Assembly: GCA_006384855.1 (NCBI GenBank) | Contig: VCJN01003190.1 | Span: forward strand, 124,001 to 188,000 | Origin: Tetraselmis striata | Taxonomy: Eukaryota; Chlorophyta; Chlorodendrophyceae; Chlorodendrales; Chlorodendraceae | Direction: 5' to 3' | Length of the DNA stretch: 64,000 nucleotides | Part shown: positions 10,626 to 20,363 of the stretch, one piece after another | Layout of the letters: each line of letters opens with the position of its first letter | How positions within the stretch are numbered: position 1 is the first letter of the stretch | Notes under the pieces: generated by a model | Databases searched by the model: none | What the model saw: only the letters and a program-made list of their open reading frames with translations | What the model was told of the DNA's origin: nothing | Made by a program: the position numbers and the translations under genes

Positions 10626-11126
10626 CTATTGTGCAAATATGACGGGGTCATGTTGCCAGTCATCGTTGTCGAGGTGTCGGCTCAGTCGATCCGCCCAGAC
10701 GTTCGCGGCCGACCGGATGTAGCGGGCTGTGATGTGTATGCCGTTGTTGTCTAGCATGTACCATAGCTTGCGGAGTTCTGCCATCATCTCCGGAGAACGG
10801 GAGGTGAGGTCGGCAAGGTCGCTGCACACCGACTGGTTGTCCTCGTGTAGCAGCACGCGGCGACCGGCAAGGTGCGGCAAGAAAGACTCCACTGCCAGCC
10901 GGACGGCTTTCAATTCTTTCCACGTGATGTGCCGGCGCTCGTTGGCTGCCCACCATATCCCCCGCGTTTCCAGCCTGCCATTGAGCACCGCACCCCAGCC
11001 GTAGCCGGAGCTGTCGCAGTGCACATAGGCCGTCTCCACGTGGCGATGGATAGGGCGGCCGTTGGACTGAGTCGGGACGGCAGTACACCACCGCAGGTCG
11101 CGCCGTAGCTGGTGCATCACGCGCAC
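10626..11126 (-). pseudogene. RNase H region of the second DIRS/PAT-like element
   Basis: 166-residue frame with AYVHCDSSGYGWGAVL (Asp), TWKELKAVRLAVESFLPH (Glu), VLLHEDNQSVCSDLAD (Asp) and SAANVWADRLSRHLD (final Asp). All four RNase H acidic positions are present. It aligns residue by residue with the RNase H at 5010-5400. It is part of the broken pol region rather than a free gene. Confidence 0.8.
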
Positions 11127-11589
11127 TCGGCCGCCTCACTTGGAGCCCACCAGCACGTCGTGGAGCTCCCGCATGTAGAAGCGCGCGGCCGGGATCGCCA
11201 AGTACAGGAATTGAGCCCGCCCCGCGAGCGATTGCCGCTCCCGCACGGGTAGCTAACGGGCGTCGCGGGCCGCGCGTTGCAGCAGCTGCTTGGCTTGGCG
11301 CGCGAGCCGTTGCAGTATTTCCGCCGGGGCAGCATAGAAATATCCCGTGGCCGTATCGATGTCCACCCCCAGGTAATGGCCGTACTGGACCGGCTCTCAC
11401 AGCCCTTTGGCGGGGTTGCGCTGCAGCCCCAGGCTGTCTAGCAGGTCGGCGACGTGCTAGCAAAGTTCCAACGCCTCCGGCTGCGGAGAGGCAAACAACA
11501 AGAACTCGTCGACGTATGGTAAGATGCGCGCTTCCCTCCACCGCCCGCGGCGCAACCAGCGGCGCGACCGAGGGACGTTGCCCGGCGCG

Positions 11590-12207
11590 GCGGGGATTAA
11601 ACGATTTCCGAGACCTCATGGCCTCGGTTGTCAACTTCATGTTCTTTGCCAAGGGACTTACTTGCCGAGTGCGGGACGTGCATGTCGACGACTACAACAT
11701 GACCCTGCAAGTGTACCGCGAGAAGGGGCGCGCCGGTCGACCTACGCGTACTGCTCCTTTAGTGTCGGAGCACCTCCGCATCGCGTGTCTTGCACCACTT
11801 CATCGGCCACGTACAATCTGCCCCCTTGGTCCCGTTGCCTTGGCCGAGAGAAACTTCTGGGGGCTCACTCCAAGCGAGCATTCCAAGTCTTGGATTGCCG
11901 CTACAATGTCGGACTGGCTCTCTACGGCCGTTCGTCTTGTCGGTGCTACCCCCCCCCCCCCCCTCCCCGCCACCCCCGCCCCCACGCCGGCACTTCCTGG
12001 AGCTCGCACAGCCTTCGCAGCAAAGGTGCGGCATTTGCCGGTAACGCCGTTGGAGCCCCGCTGTCCCACACCCGCTACCAAGGCGGGTGGACCACCAACT
12101 CCGACGTTGTTCTCGACTACATCGACCCCGACGTCCTTCCTTCGCATGGCGCGTGGTTCTTCTTCGGTCACATCGCGCCCCTCCGCCACTTCCAAGTTCA
12201 AAATTGA
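11590..12207 (+). pseudogene. Third tyrosine recombinase, split by a C15 run
   Basis: The first frame (11590-11950) codes DLMASVVNFMFFAKGLTCRV and a DYNMTLQVYREKG segment, matching the central part of the other recombinases. It runs into a run of 15 C at 11949-11963 and continues in a different frame with SHSLRSKGAAFAG (H-x-x-R box), YQGGWTTNSDVV and LDYIDPDVLPSHGAW (nucleophile Tyr). A length change in the C run alone would explain the frame loss. The N-terminal half and all other genes of this element are missing; its left edge abuts the minus-strand RT near 11585. Confidence 0.78.
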
Positions 12208-12448
12208 AATTGAAATTGATTTACAACGTGCTGACTTGCTGCTCTCCACTGCCCAAGCCGAGTTGCTTTTAGGACCTGCTTTATCCCACCGTTGTGGGAA
12301 CCCTAGGGATTACGGATGCAGCTTCCGGCCTTTCTCATTGTCGCCCGCGCCCCTCCTCCTTCCAGGCCGTTCGGTAGTGTCCCCCCCCCCCCCCCCCCTG
12401 CCTTGGCGGGGGTGTCGTGTACGGTGATGGTATGCGGAAGCGTGTATG
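12208..12448. other. Spacer with an AATTGAAATTG run and a C17-18 run near 12380
   Basis: No coding sequence is seen between the third recombinase and the 3' end of the LINE. A pure C run lies at about 12381-12398. Confidence 0.4.
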
Positions 12449-13537
12449 TTAACGGTGGGTGTGCGTGCGGGGTTTGTGGGAGGTGCTGGGGTTGGACATG
12501 GCAGGTTTGAGGGACTGTCGGGATATGCGGAGGAGAGTATGTAGCCATCTGATTGAGTGTCGTTGGAGTTTTCCTGCTACAGAGGCGGATTGCGGCGGCG
12601 CTTGGAGGCGGAGGGGGTTGTCCGGGGGCTGCTTCTTGGGGCGGAGGACCGTGAGGCTATGGATGGCTTCTAGTGTGAGTTTGTGCACGGTGCCGCTGCA
12701 GCTGAGGGTGACGCGAATGATTTCAATCGGACACTGCCAGCCGCCTTGTTGACGTAAGGCGCTCACCATATGTTGGTATTTTTCGCGGATGAGAGCGTGC
12801 ACGGTGGCATGATTGAGATCAGTACAGTATTTGAATTCGATTATTTGTATTTTTTGGACTGCTCTGGGATCGGTGCTGGGAGATGTGGTTTCGGTGGCCG
12901 GGTCCCTGTCGAATCCGACGATGCGTACTGCGTCCGGCTTGCAGTGTTTAGGGCGGAGGTGAGGGGGTAGCATGGTCGTGGGGAGCAAGGTGGGTCCTTG
13001 GGCGGTGCTGAGACCTTCGGTTTCCCCTTCTCGGGCGTCCGCTAGGTGATCGAGGATGTTGATGCACGGGACCGTGTGTGTGATTCTGTCGATTAGGTCG
13101 GAGATCATGGTGTCTCTGTTGGGGGAGGAGAAATCAGCCACATGTTTGTTGCCCGCGTCCGTGGATAGTACGTGCCAGCGACCGCCGTTTAGGACTTCCA
13201 GCTCGTTGAGGAGGAGTTTAAGCGTGCTATTGTGTCGGTCTATCTTTAGGCCGGCCATGGAGGGGCAATTGCATGCCATGTGACCGTCGCTGAGGTGATG
13301 TCCGCATTTCCCGCATGTGAAGGACGGCTGGCGTTTGCGTCTCATTCGGCTTGGGTGTGTTCCCCACATGAATTCCAGCATGTGGATTCTTTCCGAGGTG
13401 GTGATGTCCGAGGGAGTGACGAGGTCCGGCATTACACATGTGGCCAACGCCTGGTCTATGAGGTGGGAGTGCATGGTTTCGTCGGAGGCGTCGCAGCCTA
13501 CTGTAGCGTTGGCGTGTTTCCGAAGAGCGGCTTATAA
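12449..13537 (-). pseudogene. LINE zinc knuckle plus PD-(D/E)XK endonuclease-like domain
   Basis: A 341-residue open frame (13474-12449), in frame with a short upstream part beyond a stop near 13538. Residues 54-70 form a knuckle, CGKCGHHLSDGHMACNC, as seen behind RNase H in many LINEs. Residues 178-215 hold KPDAVRIVGFD and, after a loop, QIIEFKYCTD, giving P180-D181 and E213-x-K215, the PD-(D/E)XK core. The helix after it (REKYQHMVSALRQQGGW) matches the K-x-x-K-Y...GW pattern of restriction-like endonucleases in non-LTR elements. It would nick target DNA for target-primed reverse transcription. Confidence 0.65.
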
Positions 13538-13634
13538 GTTGTGGGGGGTGTGAGTGGTGGCCGGCGCGCCTTGGCATGGGTTCAGCCACACGTCATCGAT
13601 TGGTTCGGGAGTTGCGCCTACGCTTACGATAGTG

Positions 13635-14180
13635 TCATGTGGGATTTTCCCGTTGGCTACTTCGCCGGCGGTGGTAGGTGTCGGCTTGTTCGTTGCCTTT
13701 GACCCCAATACGGGCTTTGACTTTCTGGAGGATGGTTCGGAGTCCCAAATCCGCTCGGTGTCGGAGTTCGCGTACTATATGTTCGACTAGTATTTTGTGA
13801 GCGTGGCGTCGTCGGGTGACCGGCCGGTACATCATGCGCTCTATTAGGTGAAGGGAGACTGCGCTATCTGAGAGGATGTGCTTCGGTAGGTCAGACTCGA
13901 GTGCCAATATGGCGGCCAGTTCGGCTCTGGTGATGTTGCGGCGAATATTATCCGTGTCCACTCCTACTGCGATGGGTTTATTGCCCGGCGTGTAGACCCC
14001 GGCGCCGATTCCCACCGCTCCGCCGCGGTGGATGCGGGAGCCGTCGGTGTATGTAAAGCGTTTCGGGTCGTGGCGTCGTTCTAACGGTTGTATGGACGGG
14101 ATTGGTGACGTCAGTGGGCGGAGTTCCTGTGCGGCGGGTGGTATCCGCCAGTCGCGAGGCGGTGTCAGAAGACGGGGCAT
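13635..14180 (-). pseudogene. LINE RNase H domain
   Basis: 181-residue frame with the RNase HI signature. KRFTYTDGSRI carries the first catalytic Asp (residue 46), ITRAELAAILAL the Glu (87), HILSDSAVSLHLI the second Asp (105) and VKARIGVKGNEQAD the last Asp (167). The His usual in the last motif is replaced (KARIG). The frame is lost right after NEQAD, and coding continues in the next frame toward the zinc knuckle, so RNase H and nuclease were once one polyprotein. Confidence 0.85.
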
Positions 14181-14539
14181 GATGTTGCTGCTCTTGCTGC
14201 GTCCGAGCCTTATATTGGTCGTTGGGTGGTGTAAAGGTGGAAGTGCGGCGTGCGGCAGGGGTACAAGATCCTAAGGGCAGCCGACATCTTGGTCGAAGCT
14301 TCCGCTGCGTTGACGTTTGCGAGGTAGGGGGCGGAAGCCACCAAGTACACTTCCACCGGCCATTTGGTGCCGATGTCCTTGTTCGGGACTGTCTCGGTGT
14401 GTTGGTATGGGGACCGGAATTTGATGAGGTCCGCGGGGAGCTCGCATCATTTCTGCATGTAGGGATGGTTGAGGAGATGAGCTTTCATGTAGGGTGCGTC
14501 TATCCACTCGGGGAGGAGTGCACGCTACGGAGAACGTGT

Positions 14540-15000
14540 TGCACCGCTTTTAGCATCCATTTGTCATCGTATTCGGGGTTGGCGAGAAACGTTTCAGCCC
14601 ACAAGTACATGTCGTTGGGGGGTCTCGCGCCGAAAACTACATCTTCGGGGTACAGACTATGATACTGGGAGGTGTAGATCGACTTGTTGAGGGGGTCGCT
14701 GAAAAGTTATGTGCGGGCATGGAGGGCGGTCATGATTGCCAGTGCAAAGCAATCATCCGTGGCCCATATGTTTCTTGGGATTTGGTGTTTGGAATTGTCG
14801 TCGGCACTCGTAAGGGTGCCCACTCTGCCCAGGAGCGCATAAACCTCCTCTGCAAACGCACGTCTTATTTGCTTGCTCGGTCCGGTATGAAGAGAAAGTG
14901 GAGGTGTTCGACCCTTCAGCGGTCGAGGGTATGGAAGGCTATGCAGTCCGGCTTGTGGAGCACTAGTTGGTGTGTGTCCAGGACGCTGAAGTAGATTTCC
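14540..15000 (-). pseudogene. Possible cysteine-protease-like segment of the LINE
   Basis: The minus strand codes GEIYFSVLDTHQLVLH, then NIWATDDCFALAIMTALHAR, then YHSLYPEDVVFGARPPND. The D-D-C-F-A-x-A-I-x-x-A-L pattern resembles the nucleophile Cys helix of OTU-type cysteine proteases, and Dualen/RandI elements are known to encode a cysteine protease. The catalytic His cannot be fixed, and frameshifts break the segment. Treat as a candidate only. Confidence 0.35.
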
Positions 15001-15016
15001 CCCGTAGGCAGGGAGT

Positions 15017-15427
15017 CTAGGTCCGGATTGATTGTGGCGAGTCTGATTTCCACTTGGTGTTTGGGGGGGTGCCACGCGGCCGGTTGAGCGGGGGGGATTC
15101 CGGGGTTTCGAGTCTGTTTCGAATGCGACGACTTGCATTAAGTGCGCGCGGTCCGGATTTCGTATCCATAATGGATTCGGCTAGTTGCCAGGCTGGTTGC
15201 CATTGGATCTCGAATAGGTGGGTGGTGTCGTCGTGGTTGTTTTTAAGGACGCATTTGGCACACATGGCATCCGTGGCGAGGACGCAAGCGAGGTGGACCA
15301 CATTATGGCACCCTGTGACCGGGCAGTTCCAGACTATGCCTGCAGCGGGGAGGTTGTCATGCGCAACCTCCACGCAACCGACGTGCTGGTCCATGTCGCC
15401 CGCTGGGGTTGGGAGGCGGAAGCCCAT
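15017..15427 (-). pseudogene. Cysteine-rich (PHD/RING-like) finger segment within the LINE
   Basis: The frame contains NCPVTGCHNVVHLACVLATD followed by AMCAKCVLKNN. The C-x4-C-x4-H-x2-C-x(n)-C-x2-C spacing resembles the second half of a PHD or related zinc finger. It lies between the RT and RNase H parts, inside a region that also carries one copy of the 270-bp duplication. PHD fingers occur in several non-LTR elements. The zinc ligands are visible; the function is inference. Confidence 0.45.
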
Positions 15428-15624
15428 AGCCGGGAGAGTGTCTGGTTACTGAGAAGTGAGCAGGCCCGGTGCGCCGAACGCCTATATGGCGGGCGCGATG
15501 CGGTGTCCGCGGCGCGTGCGTAGCGCGGTGCTCGTACCACTCAGATATGTGCTAAAGTACTAATACGCCTACCCTAGCTACATTGTCTGGTGTACAGCAG
15601 TGGCAGCAGCACTGGTGTCAACAT
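15356..15624. repeat. Direct repeat, copy 1 (partner at 16168-16447)
   Basis: About 270 bp, closely matched to 16168-16447, starting GTCATGCGCAACCTCC and ending CACTGGTGTCAACAT. Copy 2 carries a short extra block (near 16211-16224). Both copies lie inside the decayed LINE. Confidence 0.8.
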
Positions 15625-16167
15625 GCCCTCCCAATGTCGCAAGGGAATGCGCCAAGCAGGGGTTTCCGCTGCTAACGCTAGTCGCTAGCCTAGCGAGGCA
15701 GCCCGCCTTGCCCTGACCTTGGCACGGATCGGGGCAGGTCCTCTAGGGAGTCAGACGGCGCCTACTGTCGAGCGGATAAACGTCGCGGGTGGCCACTTGT
15801 CCTTGGCGCTGATGTGCCGAGCTTCGCATGCGACTTCATACTAGTCGACAAGCGTTGCCCGAATTTTCCAGTCGGCCGAGCCGAGAATCTCTTCGGGCGG
15901 GAATTGCGGTACGCGGTAGTCGCTGGCGTCGTGGTAGCTGGTGAGGGAGCCCGTACATGGCGGTCGCTGGCGTCATGGTAGCCAGCGTCCGGGTGTGCGC
16001 TTTAGATATAGGTGCGCAAACAACATGTCGAGTGTCGAAGCCCCTTTCCGGCTGCGGTGGTCTCGGTTTTACGTCCGGGCTTCTCGCCCAGACGGACTTC
16101 CTGCGAGATCTAGCGTCAGACCATTCTCACTAGTGTCCGACATAGGTTGTAGAGGGCCCATAACCTG
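15625..16167. other. Spacer between the two direct repeats, no gene seen
   Basis: The ~540 bp between the two copies has no recognisable coding content and is not part of the LINE coding frames. Together with one repeat copy it could be an insertion or part of a local duplication. Confidence 0.35.
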
Positions 16168-16447
16168 TCATGCGCAACCTCCCCGCAACCGACGTGCTGG
16201 TCCATGTCGCAGGTCCCGGCATGAGCCGGGGTTGGGAGGCGGAAGCCCACAACCGGGAGAGTGTCTGGTTACTGAGAAGTGAGCATGCCCGGTGCGCCGA
16301 ATGCCTATATGGCGGTTGCGATGCGGTGCCCGCGGCGCGTGCGTAGCGCGGTGTTCGTACCACTCAGATATGTGCTAAAGTACTAATACGCCTACCCTAG
16401 CTACATCGTCTGGTTTACAGCTGTGGCAGCAACACTGGTGTCAACAT
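16168..16447. repeat. Direct repeat, copy 2 (partner at 15356-15624)
   Basis: Second copy of the ~270-bp repeat, with about a dozen substitutions and one short insertion relative to copy 1. Confidence 0.8.
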
Positions 16448-17758
16448 AGGTGGCAGTGGGTGCAGTGACGTCGACCGGCGTTTTTTACTTCTCGTGGCGG
16501 AAGTCAGTCTTGTGTGATGGGTGTGCACGATGCCAAGATGAAACCCATGTGCTTTTGGGCGTTGATTTCCGCAAGATTGAAGATTTCCGGGGCCCAGTGG
16601 ACGAGGTATTGGTTGACGCCATCTGGTCCTCGGGCTGTGGAGGTGATGCGGGTCACGTCGCTTGCTGACAGGGGGGTTGCGTGGACTGTGAGGGGTTGCG
16701 TGCGGAATTAGGCTGGGGCGCGCTAGGGGTGTAGGACCGGCGGGGCGAGTTGTGGGCGGCATGCGGTGCGCAGAAGGACAGATAACCATGTGTTGTGCAC
16801 GGGGAGCCGACGCGTGTAGGAAATGGAGTGGTAGCGCGGCGGGGTACGGTAACTCTTGGTAGGGTGAGAATTTGCGATAGGGTATGTAATGCCTTCGGAA
16901 GGGCGGATCGGATGGCGGCTGGGGTGTGGGTAGGGCCGGCTCTGGTAAGCTCTGCGACCGTTTTGAGGCGGTATACGGGGCCGTCATTTCGTCGGTGGGT
17001 TGCCTGGGCGTCCCCCCAGGTCTCAAGGCCGACTGCCCAAAGCGGGGCCATCCTGCGCATTATGGCCGCGGTTTTAGGTTTGGCCTTGTATTGCTTGTAC
17101 GTGGCGGTCCTATCAGCGGGGGTTAGGTGTTCCGAAAGTTTGGTCCGTGCTGCTGCCTTCGCGGCCTCGTGCCGGTAGTTGAAGGCCTCGCGAATGGAGG
17201 TGGCGAGGTGTGTGTCGTCGGCGAAGGCGTACGAGTACCCCGTGACGTGGAAGTGCAGATCGCGGTGAATATGTGCGTGAGGCTTCGCAATGCCGGGCAG
17301 GAGTGGGAGGATGCGGTGCATTCCTCCGGCCACTTGGCGTACCTAGCGACCGTGTCTTTGATGTGGGCCCTGTACATGTCCCCCCTTAGGCCGGGTACGG
17401 TTGGTGTGTTCCTTACGTGTTCCGCTGCCATTGAGGCTGCTTTGGCCCGGATGGAGGGGAAGCCGAGGCCAAGTTGGTCTAGGGGGCGCTGCAAGGCTTG
17501 TCGCGCAAGGGACTTCGTGGCGGACACAGCGTTGCGGTAACCCGTGCCGAGGGCGGCATCGAATTGGCAATTGTTCCGTGGAGAAGAGGCCTACTTGTAG
17601 TGAGAATAGCTTCTCCTTCATGAGTGACTTGACTATACGGGTCTTCCTGGTGGAGGAGAGGCGCATTGCGGAGATAGCCGCCCGGCCTATGGGTCGGAGT
17701 TCACGGAGCAGAGCGGAGTGGTGTGCCGTAAAGTTAAGTGTCATTGTGGTGGGGACCC

Positions 17759-18630
17759 CTAGGATTTTACCGGGCGGAGGCGGTCTATGGGTTCGAGATG
17801 GCCTGATCCTCCGAGGAGGCGCAGTTGGGAAAGTTGTTGGGAGAGGGCCGCCCGGTTCGCGGGGGAGAGGGGTTTTGGTCTACTCCATAGGGCTCCAGTG
17901 GCCTTGCATTTGGAGGCTTCCACCGACATTGTTGTGTATTCGCTGAATTCGGAGAGTTTGGTAATTTGGAGTTTCGCTATTGTGGAAGTGGTAATGCTTA
18001 TGTCGTCCGCAAAGCCGTAGCCGGCGTATGTTCGTCGATTGGGATGGGTGTCCCCCCGCATGCAGTGGCGCATGCAGTGGAGAGGGTAGCCCCGGCTACC
18101 GACCTGGAGCCATTGCATGAGGGGTTCTAGGAAAAAGGTGAATAAGAAGGGGGATAGAGAGTCTCCTTGTAGGGTGCTTCTATTCACTTGGACCTTTGCT
18201 GTTTCCCCCATGGGGTGTGATATGAGGTGGTCGTTTTGGAATATATGTTCCTACACACAGCGATGTACTCCGTGGGCATGCCCATGTTCGTTATGGTTTT
18301 GAAGAGTATCTCGTGGTCGGTGATGTCAAAGGCGCCTTTGAAGTCAATATTTACCGTGTATATGTCCTCGTGGTGTTCCTTTGCATATGCGGTCATGATT
18401 GTGGTGAGACCATCGTGCAACTACATGCATGGGACGAAGCCATCGTTCGTGCCGCATCGAATGCCGTGTTCCCCGGCGTACGCAGCCCCAATCTTTTGTA
18501 GGCAGGCTGTCCACAGCTTCAACACGCATTTCATGAGGGCAATGGGTCGATAGTTGCCGCATTCAGCCGGGGAGCCCCGTTTGTATAGAAGACATGTGAC
18601 GCTAGTGCACCATGTTGAGGGGGTGTACAA
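17759..18630 (-). pseudogene. LINE reverse transcriptase domain (frameshifted)
   Basis: Successive frames carry LLYKRGSPAECGNYRPIALM (fingers), YTVNIDFKGAFDITDHEIL (motif A), STLQGDSLSPFLFTFFLEPL (motif B) and GYGFADDISITTSTI (motif C, FADD box). This is the full set of non-LTR RT landmarks. Frameshifts near 18420 and 18200 split the domain. Confidence 0.85.
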
Positions 18631-18649
18631 ATGGCTAGCTCCTGCTGGA

Positions 18650-19850
18650 CCGCTGCTTGGCGGTGGGCGCCCCTAGGGCGTAGCTTCTATCATGTATAGC
18701 AGTGCATGGTCGTATGCGCGAAGCGCGCCGTTGTGAGCCGAGTGGCATAATAGTTTCTTGCGCTTTAATTACTGCGTTGATTTAGGTGCAAATATAATTA
18801 TGTGAAAATAAGGGCCAGCAGAAACTCGTCAGGAGTCGGCTCGATGATTCAATATACACTCGTCCACCTAAGTCTTTGGACATAGAAACCCGCACGTATC
18901 CTCGCCTCGGTGCCCAAGGCATGGGGGCACGGGGCCATGGAGCCTTGTAATTTAGTGTATGCAAGCCTCCTAAGCCAAGAAGGCAGCCGTTTCTCCCGGC
19001 TGTCGCACTTCTAAAAGAATTGTTCTTAGGCAATGGCATTGCTTGGCACATGGCTAAAACCGCAGAAAAACGGGCGATGAATAGGGGGCAACTTGTTGGC
19101 GGCGTAGCTACCATCCTTCGCATATGCCCGCGCGCTGCCGGTGGTGGGTGGACATATGCATGCGTTGTAAGACGACCAAGATTGAGCCCAATCCATGCAC
19201 GCTACCGATGCAATGCATGACATTTCCATGAGAGTGTGCCAGTAATCCCCTCGTCGTGATGGGGCCAATCATCCCACAAATTTCCAAGCTGCAAGATAAG
19301 CGCCGTGGGCCGCCCCTCGCTGCGTGAAAGTAGCACACATAAAGTGCCTTCGATTCCATAGGTGCATGCTTATACCGCCCGCACCGTAGGCTAAGCGCGG
19401 GTTGGCCCCTCGACGGCAATGTCGCCACTGCTGCATAGGTCTGCGCGCATGTTGTCACACATGTCACCCATCATCCAAGGGGAAAAGCCAAAATGATGAC
19501 GGGGTCCGCGCGATGTGGAGACCTATCCAAGGGGTCCTCGCGCATGGGAGCCTGCTTGCGTGGAAGGGCACATTACATGCCCCCATCATGCGCCCCCACC
19601 CACAGTGAGTGGGCTGGCTGGCATACCAGAATAACATGGGGTAACTTTGGCTGGCCATAAAATTTCAGCGTTGTATAAGATTGCTGGGCTGAAAATGAAT
19701 GCGTTGGAAAGCGCAGATCGACCGCTAGCTGACCGTAGACTCCAAACCATGCGCCGCGCGGCATAAGGTAGGTGGCCAACACGTGTATCTCGGCGACCAT
19801 GGGAGAAAAAACACGGTTCATTATGTCCAAATGTCGGCGTGCCGTGCGCT
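18650..19850. other. No gene recognised
   Basis: Short open frames only. The segment 18680-18790 is loosely similar to 20825-20940 (shared TATAGCAGTGCATG and GAGCCNAGTGG words), suggesting an old dispersed repeat. Nothing else is supported. Confidence 0.35.
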
Positions 19851-19855
19851 CAAAC

Positions 19856-20363
19856 CGTTCACAGCTTGGCCGTGCAGCACAAACTCCTTAGCTGGAAAAA
19901 ATTCCCATTCCCAGTAAAGTCCAGGGTGCCGTGAGGGGAGGGGGTTCCGCCCAAAATAAAAGCAGTTAAGTCAAGTGTTGACGATATAACCCGACTACTA
20001 ATAAAATCCTTGATGAACTCCGGAACTAACAACCCCAAATTATGACGGTGATACCTCCACCGTGGGCATTCCATCAACATATGTTCGATAGTCTCATATT
20101 CACCTCCGCCACATGCATGGCGGTCTTCAAGGAACCGCTCAGGCAAGGCACGAATCCGGGCCAATCGGCGGGCAGTGGGGAATACTCGGGTGCGTAATTG
20201 CATATCATAATGTGCAGCCCGGCCACAACCCCCGCGGGGATACCCACACTGTACTGTGGCAACGGGTTTGACGTATATGACGCATGGACATATATACCCC
20301 AGGTTTTAGTGCGTGCTAACGATGCCGACGATTCGTAACGCACCCACACCGATGCCTTTACTA
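19856..20363 (-). mobile_element. LINE copy C, 3' part
   Basis: The minus strand codes the C-terminus of a LINE ORF2. A zinc-knuckle frame (20203-19859) contains CGGGEYETIEHMLMECPRW, the C-x(n)-H-x4-C pattern typical of LINE C-termini, followed by GLLVPEFIKDFISS. The upstream frame (20376 onward) has VWVRYESSASLARTKT. The same text appears in copy A (30019-29673, 37101-37280) and copy B (51380-51850). At 20363 the copy is interrupted by the 1.35-kb TA-flanked element and resumes at 21711. Confidence 0.8.

Larger units (their letters stand above)
9009..11585 (-). mobile_element. Second DIRS/PAT-like element, 5'-truncated and decayed
   Basis: On the minus strand from 11585 to 9009, in order: the RT C-terminal half, RNase H, the post-RNase-H region and the tyrosine recombinase. 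The RT retains RILPYVDEFLLFAS (YVDE where YMDD is usual). The element lacks gag and the RT N-terminus, and I see no split repeats around it. Its 5' edge near 11585 abuts, head to head, a recombinase gene on the plus strand. Several stops and frameshifts are present. The proteins resemble the 2584-7416 element but are clearly a different subfamily. Confidence 0.78.
12449..18640 (-). mobile_element. LINE with RT, RNase H and C-terminal PD-(D/E)XK nuclease (Dualen/RandI-like), decayed
   Basis: Minus-strand pieces in order: RT (18630-17759), a thumb/linker region (17744-16415), a cysteine-rich finger (15427-15017), a possible cysteine-protease segment (about 15000-14540), RNase H (14180-13635), a zinc knuckle, and a PD-(D/E)XK nuclease (13474-12449). 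Non-LTR elements with RT, RNase H, a cysteine protease and a restriction-like endonuclease are known in Chlamydomonas as Dualen/RandI. The N-terminal endonuclease and ORF1 expected for a full element are absent, so it is 5'-truncated near 18640. A 270-bp direct repeat interrupts the middle. Assignment to that family is inference from domain order. Confidence 0.7.

Noticed and set aside
12449-18640. tRNA or small structured RNA at the 3' end of the LINE
   Set aside because: I could not find a cloverleaf or A/B box pattern by eye in 12208-12448.
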